Positions 1-15,000 of a stretch of DNA of 64,000 nucleotides are shown here, one piece after another. The number at the start of each line of letters is the position of its first letter. The stretch's first letter is position 1. The stretch spans positions 40,804,727-40,868,726 of the forward strand of contig OY970824.1 in assembly GCA_963853835.1 (NCBI GenBank). The letters are read 5' to 3'. The notes beneath the pieces were generated by a model. That model was not told the origin of the DNA, did not search any database, and saw only the letters and a program-made list of their open reading frames with translations. The stretch is from Calendula officinalis. Taxonomy: Eukaryota; Streptophyta; Magnoliopsida; Asterales; Asteraceae. The position numbers were made by a program, and so were the translations under genes.

Positions 1-2339
1 AACATCATCCTCGGCCCGAACACCGAACTTCAACCCGAACACCACTTCGGCCCGAACACCACTTAGGCCCGAACACCACTTCGGCCCGAACATCCCTCTA
101 CGGCCCGAACTCTTCAATATCCAAGATTGTGTGACAAAAGGTGCTATACTAAAACATTCATAACTTTCAGCTCGGGTGTCCGTTTCACGCCCACGAGTAA
201 CCAAAATAGCTGGTTCGTTCGTCACTGCCAAGAACAAGTTCGACCCGAACTCTTCACTGTTCCCGGCCCGAACTTCGTTTTCGGCCCGAACTTCATTTTC
301 GGCCCGAACTTCAACCTCGGCCCGAACTGCAACCTCGGCTCGAACTCCGACCTCGGCCCGAACGTCATCCTTGGCCCGAACACCGAACTTCGGCCCGAAC
401 ACCACTTTGGCCCGAGCACCACTTCGGCCCGAACATCCCACTTCGGCCCGAACACCACTTCGGCCCGAACATCCCTCTTCGGCCCGAAGTCTTCAATATC
501 CAAGATTGTGTGACAAAAGGTGCTATACTAAAACATTCATAACTTTCAGCTCGGGTGTCCGTTTCACGCCCACGAGTAACCAAAATAGCTAGTTCGTTCG
601 TCACTGCCAAGAACAAGTTCGGCCCGAACTCTTCACTGTTCCCGGCCCGAACTTCATTTTCGGCCCGAACTTCAACCTCGGCCCGAACTCCGACCTCGGC
701 CCAAACTTCAACCTCAGTCCGAACATCATCCTCGGCCCGAACACCGAACTTCAACCCGAACACCACTTCGGCCCGAACACCACTTAGGCCCGAACACCAC
801 TTCGGCCCGAACATCCCTCTACGGCCCGAACTCTTCAATATCCAAGATTGTGTGACAAAAGGTGCTATACTAAAACATTCATAACTTTCAGCTCGGGTGT
901 CCGTTTCACGCCCACGAGTAACCAAAATAGCTGGTTCGTTCGTCACTGCCAAGAACAAGTTCGACCCGAACTCTTCACTTTTCCCGGCCCGAACTTCGTT
1001 TTCGGCCCGAACTTCAACCTCGGCCCGAACTTCAACCTCGGCCCGAACTCCGACCTCGGCCCGAACATCATCCTCGACCCGAACACCGAACTTCGGCCAG
1101 AACACCACTTCGGCCTGAACACCACTTCGGCCTGAACACCACTTCGGCCCGAACATCCCACTTCGGCCCGAATACCACTTCGGCCCGAACATCCCTCTTC
1201 GACCCGAACTCTTCAATATCCAAGATTATGTGACAAAAGGTGCTATACTAAAACATTCATAACTTTCAGCCCGGGGTTCCGTTTCACGCCCACGAGTAAC
1301 CAAAATAGCCGGTTCGTTCGTCACTGCCAAGAACAAGTTCGGCCCGAACTTTTCACTGTTCCCGGCCCGAACTTTATTTTCGGCCCGAACTTCAACCTCG
1401 GCCCGAACTTCAACCTCGGCCCGAACTCCGACCTCGGCCCGAACTCCGACCTCGGCCCGAACATCATCCTCGGCCCGAACTCCGACCTCGGCCCGAACAT
1501 CATCCTCGGCCCGAACTCCACTTCGGCCCGAACATCCCTCTTCGGCCCGAACTCTTCAATATCCAAGATTGTGTGACAAAAGGTGCTATACTAAAACATT
1601 CATAACTTTCAGCTCGGGTGTCCGCTTCACGCCCACGAGTAACCAAAATAGCTGGTTCGTTCGTCACTGCCAAGAACAAGTTCGGCCCGAACTCTTCACT
1701 GTTCCCGGCCCGAACATCATTTTCGGCCCGAACTTCAACCTCGGCCCGAACTTCAACCTCGGCCCGAACTCCGACCTCTGCCCGAACATCACCCTCGGCC
1801 CGAACACCGAACTTCGGCCCGAACACCACTTCGGCACGAACACCACTTCGGCCCGAAAATCCCACTTCGGACCGAACACCACTTCGGCCCGAACATCCCT
1901 CTTCGGCCCGAACTCTTCAATATCCAAGATTGTGTGACAAAATGTGCTATACTAAAACATTCATAACTTTCAGCTCGGGTGTCCGTTTCACGCCCACGAG
2001 TAACCAAAATAGCTGGTTCGTTCGTCACTGCCAAGAACAAGTTCGGTCCGAACTCTTCACTGTTCCCGGCCCGAACTTCATTTTCGGCCCGAACTTCAAA
2101 CTCGGCCCGAACTTCAACCTCGGCCCAAACTCCGACCTCTGCCCGAACATCACCCTCGGCCCGAACACCGAACTTCGGCCCGAACACCACTTCGGCCCGA
2201 ACACCACTTTGGCCCGAACATCCCACTTCGGCCCGAACACCACTTCGGCCCGAACATCCCTCTTCGGCCCGAACTCTTCAATATCTAAGATTGTGTGACA
2301 AAAGGTGCTATACTAAAACATTCATAACTTTCCGCTCGG

Positions 2340-3711
2340 GTGTCCGTTTCACGCCCACGAGTAACCAAAATAGCTGGTTCGTTCGTCACTGCCAAGAACA
2401 AGTTCGGCCCGAACTCTTCACTGTTCCCGGCCCGAACTTCATTTTCGGCCCGAACTTCAACCTCGGCCCGAACTCCGTCCTCGGCCCGAACTTCAACCTC
2501 AGTCCCAACATCATCCTCGGCCCGAACACCGAACTTCAGCCCGAACACCACTTCGGCCCGAACACCACTTAGGCCCGAACACCACTTCGGCCCGAACATC
2601 CCTCTACGGCCCGAACTCTTCAATATCCAAGATTGTGTGACAAAATGTGCTATACTAAAACATTCATAACTTTCAGCTCGGGTGTCCGTTTCACGCCCAC
2701 GGGTAACCAAAATAGTTGGTTCGTTCGTCACTGCCAAGAACAAGTTCGACCCGAACTCTTCACTGTTCCCGTCCCGAACTTCGTTTTCGGCCCGAACTTC
2801 AACCTCGGCCCGAACTCCGACCTCGGCCCGAACTGCAACCTCGGCCCGAACATCGTCGTCGGCCCGAACACCGAACTTCGGCCCGAACACCACTTCGGCC
2901 CGAATATCCCACTTCGGCCCGAACACCACTTCGGCGCGAACATCCCTCTTCGGCCCGAACTCTTCAATATCTAAGATTGTGTGACAAAAGGTGCTATACT
3001 AAAACATTCATAACTTTCCGCTCGGGTGTCCGTTTCACGCCCACGAGTAACCAAAATAGCTGGTTCGTTCGTCACTGCCAAGAACAAGTTCGGCCCGAAC
3101 TCTTCACTGTTCCCGGCCCGAACTTCATTTTCGGCCCGAACTTCAACCTCGGCCCGAACTCCGTCCTCGGCCCGAACTTCAACCTCAGTCCCAACATCAT
3201 CCTCGGCCCGAACACCGAACTTCAGCCCGAACACCACTTCGGCCCAAACACCACTTAGGCCCGAACACCACTTCGGCCCGAACATCCCTCTACGGCCCGA
3301 ACTCTTCAATATCCAAGATTGTGTGACAAAATGTGCTATACTAAAACATTCATAACTTTCAGCTCGGGTGTCCGTTTCACGCCCACGAGTAACCAAAATA
3401 GTTGGTTCGTTCGTCACTGCCAAGAACAAGTTCGACCCGAACTCTTCACTGTTCCCGTCCCGAACTTCGTTTTCGGCCCGAACTTCAACCTCGGCCCGAA
3501 CTCCGACCTCGGCCCGAACTTTAACCTCGGCCCGAACATCGTCGTCGGCCCGAACACCGAACTTCGGCCCGAACACCACTTCGGCCCGAATATCCCACTT
3601 CGGCCCGAACACCACTTCGGCCCGAACATCCCTCTTCGGCCCGAACTCTTCAATATCCAAGATTATGTGACAAAAGGTGCTATACTAAAACATTCATAAC
3701 TTTCAGCTCGG
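2340..3711. repeat. Tandem duplication of a 686-bp dimer (2340-3025, 3026-3711)
   Basis: Two adjacent monomer pairs (342 + 344 bp) repeat with an exact 686-bp period. Both copies share the same diagnostic variants, including the core change AGCTCGG to CGCTCGG, the tail TCCGTCCT, the 'GTCCC' variant before ATCATCCT, and the ATCGTCGT tail in the second monomer. They differ at only a few bases, for example GCAACCT against TTTAACCT near 2835 and 3520. This is a recent unequal-exchange product. Confidence 0.88.
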
Positions 3712-4072
3712 GTGACCGTTTCACGCCCACGGGTAACCAAAATAGCTGGTTCGTTCGTCACTGCCAAGAACAAGTTCGGCCCGAACTCTTCACTGTTCCC
3801 GGCCCGAACTTCATTTTCGGCCCGAACTTCAACCTCAGCCCGAACTGCAACCTCGGCCCGAACTCCGACCTCGGCCCGAACGTCATCCTTGGCCCGAACA
3901 CCGAACTTCGGCCCGAACACCACTTTGGCCCGAGCACCACTTCGGCCCGAACATCCCACTTCGGCCCGAACACCACTTCGGCCCGAACATCCCTCTTCGG
4001 CCCGAAGTCTTCAATATCCAAGATTGTGTGACAAAAGGTGCTATACTAAAACATTCATAACTTTCAGCTCGG

Positions 4073-7000
4073 GTGTCCGTTTCACGCCCACGAGTAACCA
4101 AAATAGTTGGTTCGTTCGTCACTGCCAAGAACAAGTTCGGCCCGAACTCTTCACTGTTCCCGGCCCGAACTTCATTTTCGGCCCGAACTTCAACCTCGGC
4201 CCGAACTCCGACCTCGGCCCGAACTTCAACCTCGGCCCGAACATCATTCTCGGCCCGAACACCGAACTTCGGCCCGAACACCACTTCGGCCCGAACATCC
4301 CACTTCGGCCCGAACACCACTTCGGCCCGAACATCGCTCTTCGGCCCGAACTCTTCAATATCCAAGATTGTGTGGCAAAAGGTGCTATACTAAAACATTC
4401 ATAACTTTCAGCTCGGGTGTCCGTTTCACGCCCACGAGTATCCAAAATAGATGGTTCGTTCGTCACTGCCAAGAACAAGTTTGGCCCGAACTCTTCACTG
4501 TTCCCGGCCCGAACTTCATTTTCGGCCCGAACTTCAACCTCGGCCCGAACTTCAACCTCGGCCCGAACTCTGACCTCGGCCCGAACTTCAACCTCGGGCC
4601 GAACGTCATCCTCGGCCCGAACACCGAACTTCGGCCCGAACACCACTTCGGCCCGAACACCACTTCGGCCCGAACATCCCACTTCGGCCCGAACACCACT
4701 TCGGCCCGAACATCCCTCTTCGGCCCGAACTCTCCAATATCCAAGATTGTGTGACAAAAGGTGCTATACTAAAACATTCATAACTTTCAGCTCGGGTGTC
4801 CGTTTCACGCCCACGAGTAACCAAAATAGCTGGTTCGTTCGTCACTGCCAAGAACAAGTTCGGCCCGAACTCTTCACTGTTCCCGGCCCGAACTTCATTT
4901 TCGGCCCGAACTTCAACCTCGGCCGGAACTTCAACCTCGGCCCGAACTCCGACCTCGGCCCGAACTTCAACCTCGGCCCGAACATCATCGTCGGCCCGAA
5001 CACCGAACTTCGGCCCGAACACCACTTCGACCCGAACACCACTTCGGCTCGAACATCCCACTTCGGCCCGAACACCACTTCGGACCGAACATCGCTCTTC
5101 GGCCCGAACTCTTCAATATCCAAGATTGTGTGACAAAAGGTGCTATACTAAAACATTCACAACTTTCAGCTCGAGTGTCCATTTCACGCCCATGAGTAAC
5201 CAAAATAGCTGGTTCGTTCGTCACTGCCAAGAACAAGTTCGGCCCGAACTCTGCACTGTTCCCGGCCCGAACTTCATTTTCGGCCCGAACTTCAACCTCG
5301 GCCCGAACTTCAACCTCGGCCCGAACTCCGACCTCGGCCCGAACTTCAACCTCGGTCCGAACATCATCCTCGGCCCGAACACCGAACTTCGGCCCGAACA
5401 CCACTTCGGCCCGAACACCACTTCGGCCCGAACATCCCACTTCGGCCCGAACACCACTTCGGCCCGAACATCCCTCTACGGCCCGAACTCTTCAATATCC
5501 AAGATTGTGCGATAAAATGTGCTATACTAAAACATTCATAACTTTCAGCTCGGGTGTCCGTTTCACGCCCACGAGTAACCAAAATAGCTGGTTCGTTCGT
5601 CAATGCCAAGAACAAGTTCGACCCGAACTCTTCACTGTTCCCGGCCCGAACTTCATTTTCGGCCCGAACTTCAACCTCGGCCCGAACTTCAACCTCGGCC
5701 CGAACTCCGACCTCGGCCAGAACTTCAACCTCGGCCCGAACGTCATCCTCGGCCCGAACACCGAACTTCGGCCCGAACACCACTTCGGCCCGAACATCCC
5801 ACTTCGGCCCGAACACCACTTCGGCCCGAACTCTCCAATATCAAAGATTGTGTGACAAAAGGTGCTATACTAAAACATTCATAACTTTCAGCTCGGGTGT
5901 CCGTTTCACGCCCACGAGTAACCAAAATAGCTGGTTCGTTCGTCACTGCCAAGAACAAGTTCGGCTCGAACTCTTCACTGTTCCCGGCCCGAACTTCAAC
6001 CTCGGCCCGAACTTCGACCTCGGCCCGAACATCATCCTCGGGCCGAACACCGAACTTCGGCCCGAACACCACTTCGGTCCGAACACCACTTCGGCCCGAA
6101 CGTCCCACTTCAGCCCGAACACCACTTCGGCCCGAACAACCCTCTTCGGCCCGAACTCTTCAATATCCAAGATTGTGTGACAAAAGGTGCTACACTAAAA
6201 CATTCATAACATTCAGCTCGGGTGTCCGTTTCACGCCCACGAGTAACCAAAATAGCTGGTTCGTTCCTCACTGCCAAGAACAAGTTCGGCCTGAACTCTT
6301 CACTGTTCCCGGCCCGAACTTCATTTTCTGCCCGAACTTCAACCTCGGCCCGAACTCCGACCTCGGCCCGAACTTCAACCTCGGTCCGAAAATCATCCTC
6401 GGCCCGAACACCGAACTTCGGCCCGAACACCACTTCGGCCCGAACATCCCACTTCGGCCCGAACACCACTTCGGCCCGAACATCCCTCTACGGCCCGAAC
6501 TCTTCAATATCCAAGATTGTGTGATAAAATGTGCTATACTAAAACATTCATAACTTTCAGCTCGGGTGTCCGTTTCACGCCCACGAGTAACCAAAATAGC
6601 TGGTTCGTTCGTCACTGCCAAGAACAAGTTCGGCCCGAACTCTTCACTGTTCCCGGCCCGAACTTCATTTTCGGCCCGAACTTCAACCTCGGCCCGAACT
6701 CCGACCTCGGCCCGAACTTCAACCTCGGCCCGAACATCATACTCGGCCCGAACACCGAACTTCGGCCCGAACACCACTTCGGCCCGAACATCCCACTTCG
6801 GCCCGAACACCACTTCGGCCCGAACATCGCTCTTCGGCCCGAACTCTTCAATATCCAAGATTGTGTGGCAAAAGGTGCTATACTAAAACATTCATAACTT
6901 TCAGCTCGAGTGTCCGTTTCACGCCCACGAGTAACCAAAATAGCTGGTTCGTTCGTCACTGCCAAGAACAAGTTCGGCCCGAACTCTTCACTGTTCCCGG

Positions 7001-9041
7001 CCCGAACTTCATTTTCGGCCCGAACTTCAACCTCGGCCCGAACTTCAACCTCGGCCCGAACTCTGACCTCGGCCCGAACTTCAACCTCGGGCCGAACGTC
7101 ATCCTCGGCCCGAACACCGAACTTCGGCCCGAACACCACTTCGGCCCGAACACCACTTCGGCCCGAACATCCCACTTCGGCCCGAACACCACTTCGGCCC
7201 GAACATCCCTCTTCGGCCCGAACTCTCCAATATCCAAGATTGTGTGACAAAAGGTGCTATACTAAAACATTCATAACTTTCAGCTCGGGTGTCCGTTTCA
7301 GGCCCACGAGTAACCAAAATAGATGGTTCGTTCGTCACTGCCAAGAACAAGTTCGGCCCGAACTCTTCACTGTTCCCGGCCCGAACTTCATTTTCGGCCC
7401 GAACTTCAACCTCGGCCGGAACTTCAACCTCGGCCCGAACTCCGACCTCGGCCCGAACTTCAACCTCGGCCCGAACATCATCGTCGGCCCGAACACCGAA
7501 CTTCGGCCCGAACACCACTTCGACCCGAACACCACTTCGGCCCGAACATCCCACTTCGGCCCGAACACCACTTCGGACCGAACATCGCTCTTCGGCCCGA
7601 ACTCTTCAATATCCAAGATTGTGTGACAAAAGGTGCTATACTAAAACATTCACCACTTTCAGCTCGAGTGTACGTTTCACGCCCATGAGTAACCAAAATA
7701 GCTGGTTCGTTCGTCACTGCCAAGAACAAGTTCGGCCCGAACTCTGCACTGTTCCCGGCCCGAACTTCATTTTCGTCCCGAACTTCAACCTCGGCCCGAA
7801 CTTCAACCTCGGCCCGAACTCCGACCTCGGCCCGAACTTCAATCTCGGTCCGAACATCATCCTCGGCCCGAACACCGAACTTCGGCCCGAACACCACTTC
7901 CGCCCGAACATCCCACTTCGGCCCGAACACCACTTCGGCCCGAACATCCCTCTACGGCCCGAACTCTTCAATATCCAAGATTGTGTGATAAAATGTGCTA
8001 TACTAAAACATTCATAACTTTCAGCTCGGGTGTCCGTTTCACGCCCACGAGTAACCAAAATAGCTGGTTCGTTCGTCAATGCCAAGAACAAGTTCGACCC
8101 GAACTCTTCACTGTTCCCGGCCCGAACTTCATTTTCGGCCCGAACTTCAACCTCGGCCCGAACTTCAACCTCGGCCCGAACTACGACCTCGGCCAGAACT
8201 TCAACCTCGGCCCGAACGTCATCCTCGGCCCGAACACCGAACTTCGGCCCGAACACCACTTCGGCCCGAACATCCCACTTCGGCCCGAACACCACTTCGG
8301 CCCGAACTCTCCAATATCAAAGATTGTGTGACAAAAGGTGCTATACTAAAACATTCATAACTTTCAGCTCGGGTGTCCATTTCACGCCCACGAGTAACCA
8401 AAATAGCTGGTTCGTTCGTCACTGCCAAGAACAAGTTCGGCTCGAACTCTTCACTGTTCCCGGCCCGAACTTCAACCTCGGCCCAAACTTCGACCTCGGC
8501 CCGAACATCATCCTCGGCCCGAACACCGAACTTCGGCCCGAACACCACTTCGGTCCGAACACCACTTCGGCCCGAACGTCCCACTTCAGCCCGAACACCA
8601 CTTCGGCCCGAACATCCCTCTTCGGCCCGAACTCTTCAATATCCAAGATTGTGTGACAAAAGGTGCTACACTAAAACATTCATAACATTCAGCTCGGGTG
8701 TCCGTTTCACGCCCACGAGTAACCAAAATAGCTGGTTCGTTCCTCACTGCCAAGAACAAGTTCGGCCTGAACTCTTCACTGTTCCCGGCCCGAACTTCAT
8801 TTTCTGCCCGAACTTCAACCTCAGCCCGAACTCCGACCTCGGCCCGAACTTCAACCTCGGTCCGAACATCATCCTCGGCCCGAACACTGAACTTCGGCCC
8901 GAACACCACTTCGGCCCGAACATCCCACTTCGGCCCGAACACCACTTCGGCCCGAACATCCCTCTACGGCCCGAACTCTTCAATATCCAAGATTGTGTGA
9001 TAAAATGTGCTATACTAAAACATTCATAACTTTCAGCTCGG
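4073..9041. repeat. Tandem duplication of a 7-monomer block (4073-6565, 6566-9041)
   Basis: Successive monomer lengths are 344, 379, 379, 379, 343, 325, 344 in the first copy and 344, 379, 379, 362, 343, 325, 344 in the second, so periods are 2493 and 2476 bp. Shared diagnostic variants recur in order: GTGTGGCAAAAGG, a CGGCCGGAAC sub-repeat near 4923 and 7413, the rare core change to CTCGAGTGT at 5171 and 7664, CGTCAATGCC at 5600 and 8076, and the short 325-bp monomer lacking the TTCATTTT step. The length difference is one sub-repeat lost from the fourth monomer. Confidence 0.88.
4796..5174. repeat. Representative 379-bp monomer: core plus 18-bp sub-repeat ladder
   Basis: This monomer illustrates the anatomy of the family. 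From GTGTCC, about 70 bp of unique core passes through GTAACCAAAATAGCTGG and GTTCGTTCGTCACTGCC to TCTTCACTGTTCCC. A ladder of sub-repeats follows, each starting CGGCCCGAAC and differing in its tail: TTCATTTT, TTCAACCT (repeated), TCCGACCT, TTCAACCT, ATCATCCT or ATCATCGT, ACCGAACTT, ACCACTT (17 bp), ATCCCACTT (19 bp), ACCACTT, then ATCCCTCTT or ATCGCTCTT. The tail order is kept from monomer to monomer; only copy number varies. The monomer closes with the AT-richer part of the core, from CAATATCCAAGATTGTGTG through GTGCTATACTAAAACATTC to AACTTTCAGCTCGG. The 17- and 19-bp forms alternate, which keeps the mean near 18 bp. Confidence 0.93.
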
Positions 9042-12000
9042 GTGTCCGTTTCACGCCCACGAGTAACCAAAATAGCTGGTTCGTTCGTCACTGCCAAGAA
9101 CAAGTTCGACCAGAACTCTTCACTGTTCCCGGCCCGAACTTCATTTTCGGCCCGAACTTCAACCTCGGCCCGAACTTCAACCTCGGCCCGAACTCTGACC
9201 TCGGCCCGAACTTCAACCTCGGCTCGAACGTCATCCTCGGCCCGAACACCATTTCTGTCCGAACACCACATCGGCCCGAACATCCCACTTCGGCCCGAAC
9301 AGCACTTCGTCCCGAACATCCCTCTTCGGCCCGAACTCTTCAATATCCAAGATTGTGTGACAAAAGCTGCTATACTAAAACATTCATAACATTCAGCTCG
9401 GGTGTCCGTTTCACGCCCACGAGTAACCAAAATAGCTGGTTCGTTCCTCACTGCCAAGAACAAGTTCCGCATGAACTCTTCACTGTTCCCGGCCCGAACT
9501 TCATTTTCTGCCCGAACTTCAACCTCGGCCCGAACTTCAACCTCGGCCCGAACTCCGACCTCGGCCCGAACTTCAACCTCGGCCCGAACTCCGACCACAG
9601 CCCGAACTCCGACCTCGGCCCGAACATCATCCTCGGCCCGAACACCGAACTTCGGCCCGAACACCACTTCGGCCCGAACATCCCACTTCGGCCCGAACAC
9701 CACTTCGGCCCGAACATCCCTCTACGGCCCGGACTCTTCAATATCCAAGATTGTGTGTTAAAATGTGCTATACTAAAACAATTATAACTTTCAGCTCGGG
9801 TGTCCGTTTCACGCCCACGAGTAACCAAAATAGCTGGTTCGTTCGTCACTGCCAAGAACAAGTTCGACCCGAACTCTTCACTGTTCCTGGCCCGAACTTC
9901 ATTTTCGGCCCGAACTTCAACCTCGGCCCGAACTTCCACCTCGGCCCGAACTCCGACCTTGGCCCGAACTTCAACCTCGGCCCGAACTCCGACCTCGGCC
10001 CGAACTTCAACCTCGGCCCGAACATCATTCTCGGCCCGAACACCGAACTTCGGCCCGAACACCACTTCGGCCCGAACATCCCACTTCGGCCCGAACACCA
10101 CTTCGGCTCGAACATCCCACTTCGGCCCGAACACCACTTCGGCCCGAACATCGCTCTTCGGCCCGAACTCTTCAATATCCAAGATTGTGTGGCAAAAGGT
10201 GCTATACTAAAACATTCATAACTTTCAGCTCGGGTGTCCGTTTCACGCCCACGAGTAACCAAAATAGCTGGTTCGTTCGTCACTGCCAAGAACAAGTTCG
10301 GCCCGAACTCTTCACTGTTCCCGGCCCGAACTTCATTTTCGGCCCGAACATCAACCTCGGCCCGAACTTCGACCTCGGCCCGAACTCTGACCTCGGCCCG
10401 AACTTCAACCTCGGCCCGAACGTCATCCTCGGCCCGAACACCGAACTTCGGCCCGAACACCACTTCGGCCAGAACATCCCACTTCGGCCCGAACACCACT
10501 TCAGCCCGAACATCCCTCTATGGCCTGAACTCTTCAATATCCAAGATTGTGTGATAAAATGTGCTATAATAAAACATTCATAACTTTCAGCTCGGGTGTC
10601 CGTTTCACGCCCACGAGTAACCAAAATAGCTGGTTCGTTCGTCACTGCCAAGAACAAGTTCGACCCGAACTCTTCACTGTTCCCGGCCCGAACTTCATTT
10701 TCGGCCCGAACTTCAACCTCGGCCCGAACTCCGACCTCGGCCCGAACTTCAACCTCGGCCCGAACATCATTCTCGGCCCTAACAACGAACTTCGGCCCGA
10801 ACACCACTTCGGCCCGAACATCCAACTTCGGCCCGAACACCACTTCGGCTCGAACATCCCACTTCGGCCCGAACACCACTTCGGCCCGAACATCGCTCTT
10901 CAGCCCGAACTCTTCAATATCCAAGATTGTGTGGCAAAAGGTGCTATACTAAAACATTCATAACTTTCAGCTCGGGTGTCCGTTTCACGCCCACGAGTAA
11001 CCAAAATAGCTGCTTCGTTCGTCACTGCCAAGAACAAGTTCGGCCCGAACTCTTCACTGTTCCCGGCCCGAACTTCATTTTCGGCCCGAACTTCAACCTC
11101 GTCCCGAACTTCAACCTCGGCCCGAACTCTGACCTCGGCCCGAACTTCAACCTCGGCCCGAACGTCATCCTCGGCCCGAACACCGAACTTCGGCCCGAAC
11201 ACCACTTCGGCCCGAACACCACTTCGGCCCGAACATCCCACTTCGGCCCGAACACCACTTCGGCCCGAATATCCCTCTTCGGCCCGAACTCTTTAATATC
11301 CAAGATTGTGTGACAAAAGGTGCTATACTAAAACATTCATAACATTCAGCTCGGGTGTCCGTTTCACGCCCACGAGTAACCAAAATAGTTGGTTCGTTCC
11401 TTACTGCCAAGAACAAGTTCGGCCTGAACTCTTCACTGTTCCCGGCCCGAACTTCATTTTCTGCCCGAACTTCAACCTCGGCCCGAACTTCAACCTCGGC
11501 CCGAACTCCGACCTCGGCCCGAACTTCAACCTCGGTCCGAACATCATCCTCGGCCCGAACACCGAACTTCGGCCCGAACACCACTTCGGCCCGAACATCC
11601 CACTTCGGCCCGAACACCACTTCGGCCCGAACATCCCTCTACGGCCCGAACTCTTCAATATCCAAGATTGTGTGATAAAATGTGCTATACTAAAACATTC
11701 ATAACTTTCAGCTCAGGTGTCCGTTTCACGCCCACGAGTAACCAAAATAGCTGGTTCGTTCGTCACTGCCAAGAACAAGTTCGACCCGAACTCTTCACTG
11801 TTCCCGGCCCAAACTTCATTTTCGGCCCGAACTTCAACCTCGGCCCGAACTTCAACCTCGGCCCGAACTCCGACCTTGGCCCGAACTTCAACCTCGGCCC
11901 GAACTCCGACCTCGGCCCGAACTTCAACCTCGGCCCGAACATCATTCTCGGCCCGAACACCGAACTTCGGCCCGAACACCACTTCGGCCCGAACATCCCA

Positions 12001-15000
12001 CTTCGGCCCGAACACCACTTCGGCCCGAACATCGCTCTTCGGCCCGAACTCTTCAATATCCAAGATTGTGTGGCAAAAGGTGCTATACTAAAACATTCAT
12101 AACTTTCAGCTCGGGTGTCCGTTTCACGCCCACGAGTAACCAAAATAGCTGGTTCGTTCGTCACTGCCAAGAACAAGTTCGGCCCGAACTCTTCACTGTT
12201 CCCGGCCCGAACTTCATTTTCGGCCCAAACTTCAACCTCGGCCCGAACTTCAACCTCGGCCCGAACTCTGACCTCGGCCCGAAATTCAACCTCGGGCCGA
12301 ACGTCATCCTCGGCCCGAACACCGAACTTCGGCCCGAACACCACTTCGGCCCGAACACCACTTCGGCCCGAACATCCCACTTCGGCCCGAACACCACTTC
12401 GGCCCGAACATCCCCCTTCGGCCCGAACTCTCCAATATCCAAGATTGTGTGACAAAAGGTGCTATACTAAAACATTCATAACTTTCAGCTCGGGTGTCCG
12501 TTTCAGGCCCACGAGTAACCAAAATAGCTGGTTCGTTTGTCACTGCCAAGAACAAGTTCGGCCCGAACTCTTCACTATTCCCGGCCCGAACTTCAACCTC
12601 GGCCCGAACATCATCCTCGGCCCGAACACCGAACTTCGGCCCGAACACCACTTTGGTCCGAACACCACTTCGGCCCGAACATCCCTCTTCGGCCCGAACT
12701 CTTCAATATCCAAGATTGTGTGACAAAAAGTGCTATACTAAAACATTCGTAACATTCAGCTCGGGTGTCCGTTTCACGCCCACGAGTAACCAAAATAGCT
12801 GGTTCGTTCGTCACTTCCAAGAACAAGTTCGACCCGAACTCTTCACTGTTCCCGGCCCGAACTTCATTTTCTGCCCAAACTTCAACCTCGGCCCGAACTT
12901 CAACCTTGGCTCGAACTCCGACCTCGGCCCGAACTTCAACCTCGGCCCGAACATCATCCTCGGCCCGAACACCGAACTTCGGCCCGAACACCACTTCGGC
13001 CCGAACACCACTTCGGCCCGAACATCCCTCTTCGGCCCAAACTCTTCAATATCCAAGATTGTGTGACAAAAGGTGCTATACTAAAACATTCATAACTTTC
13101 AGCTCGGGTGTCCATTTCAGGCCCACGAGTAACCAAAATAGCTGGTTCGTTCGTCACTTCCAAGAACAAGTTCGGCCCGAACTCTTCACTATTCCCGGCC
13201 CGAACTTCAACCTCGGCCCGAACTTCGACCTCGGCCCGAACATCATCCTCGGCCCGAACACCGAACTTCGGCCCGAACACCACTTCGGTCCGAACACCAC
13301 TTCGGCCCGAACGTCCCACTTCAGCCCGAACACCACTTCGGCCCGAACATCCCTCTTCGGCCCGAACTCTTCAATATCCAAGATTGTGTGACAAAAGGTG
13401 CTACACTAAAACATTCATAACATTCAGCTCGGGTGTCCGTTTCACGCCCACGAGTAACCAAAATAGCTGGTTCGTTCCTCACTGCCAAGAACAAGTTCGG
13501 CCCGAACTCTTCACTGTTCCCGGCCCGAACTTCATTTTCTGCCTGAACTTCAACCTCGGCCCGAACTCCGACCTCGGCCCGAACTTCAACCTCGGTCCGA
13601 ACATCATCCTCGGCCCGAACACTGAACTTCGGCCCGAACACCACTTCGGCCCGAACATCCCACTTCGGCCCGAACACCACTTCGGCCCGAACATCCCTCT
13701 ACGGCCCGAACTCTTCAATATCCAAGATTGTGTGATAAAATGTGCTATACTAAAACATTCATAACTTTCAGCTCGGGTGTCCGTTTCACGCCCACGAGTA
13801 ACCAAAATAGCTGGTTCGTTCGTCACTGCCAAGAACAAGTTCGACCAGAACTCTTCACTGTTCCCGACCCGAACTTCATTTTCGGCCCGAACTTCAACCT
13901 CGGCCCGAACTTCAACCTCGGCCCGAACTCTGACCTCGGCCCGAACTTCAACCTCGGCTCGAACGTCATCCTCGGCCCGAACACCATTTCTGTCCGAACA
14001 CCACATCGGCCCGAACATCCCACTTCGGCCCGAACAGCACTTCGTCCCGAACATCCCTCTTCGGCCCGAACTCTTCAATATCCAAGATTGTGTGACAAAA
14101 GCTGCTATACTAAAACATTCATAACATTCAGCTCGGGTGTCCGTTTCACGCCCACGAGTAACCAAAATAGCTGGTTCGTTCCTCACTGCCAAGAACAAGT
14201 TCCGCATGAACTCTTCACTGTTCCCGGCCCGAACTTCATTTTCTGCCCGAACTTCAACCTCGGCCCGAACTTCAACCTCGGCCCGAACTCCGACCTCGGC
14301 CCGAACTTCAACCTCGGCCCGAACTCCGACCACAGCCCGAACTCCGACCTCGGCCCGAACATCATCCTCGGCCCGAACACCGAACTTCGGCCCGAACACC
14401 ACTTCGGCCCGAACATCCCACTTCGGCCCGAACACCACTTCGGCCCGAACATCCCTCTACGGCCCGGACTCTTCAATATCCAAGATTGTGTGTTAAAATG
14501 TGCTATACTAAAACAATTATAACTTTCAGCTCGGGTGTCCGTTTCACGCCCACGAGTAACCAAAATAGCTGGTTCGTTCGTCACTGCCAAGAACAAGTTC
14601 GACCCGAACTCTTCACTGTTCCTGGCCCGAACTTCATTTTCGGCCCGAACTTCAACCTCGGCCCGAACTTCAACCTCGGCCCGAACTCCGACCTTGGCCC
14701 GAACTTCAACCTCGGCCCGAACTCCGACCTCGGCCCGAACTTCAACCTCGGCCCGAACATCATTCTCGGCCCGAACACCGAACTTCGGCCCGAACACCAC
14801 TTCGGCCCGAACATCCCACTTCGGCCCGAACACCACTTCGGCTCGAACATCCCACTTCGGCCCGAACACCACTTCGGCCCGAACATCGCTCTTCGGCCCG
14901 AACTCTTCAATATCCAAGATTGTGTGGCAAAAGGTGCTATACTAAAACATTCATAACTTTCAGCTCGGGTGTCCGTTTCACGCCCACGAGTAACCAAAAT

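Noticed and set aside
176..260. tRNA-like B box (GGTTCG) or a SINE-derived core
   Set aside because: Only the first six bases of the B-box consensus match, there is no convincing A box at the right distance, and no poly-A tail or target duplications flank a unit.
4796..4870. CENP-B-box-like motif in the core (TTCGTTCGTCACTGCC)
   Set aside because: The shared part with the mammalian box is about six bases and the essential downstream positions do not match. Plants generally lack a clear CENP-B system, so centromeric function cannot be claimed from this.
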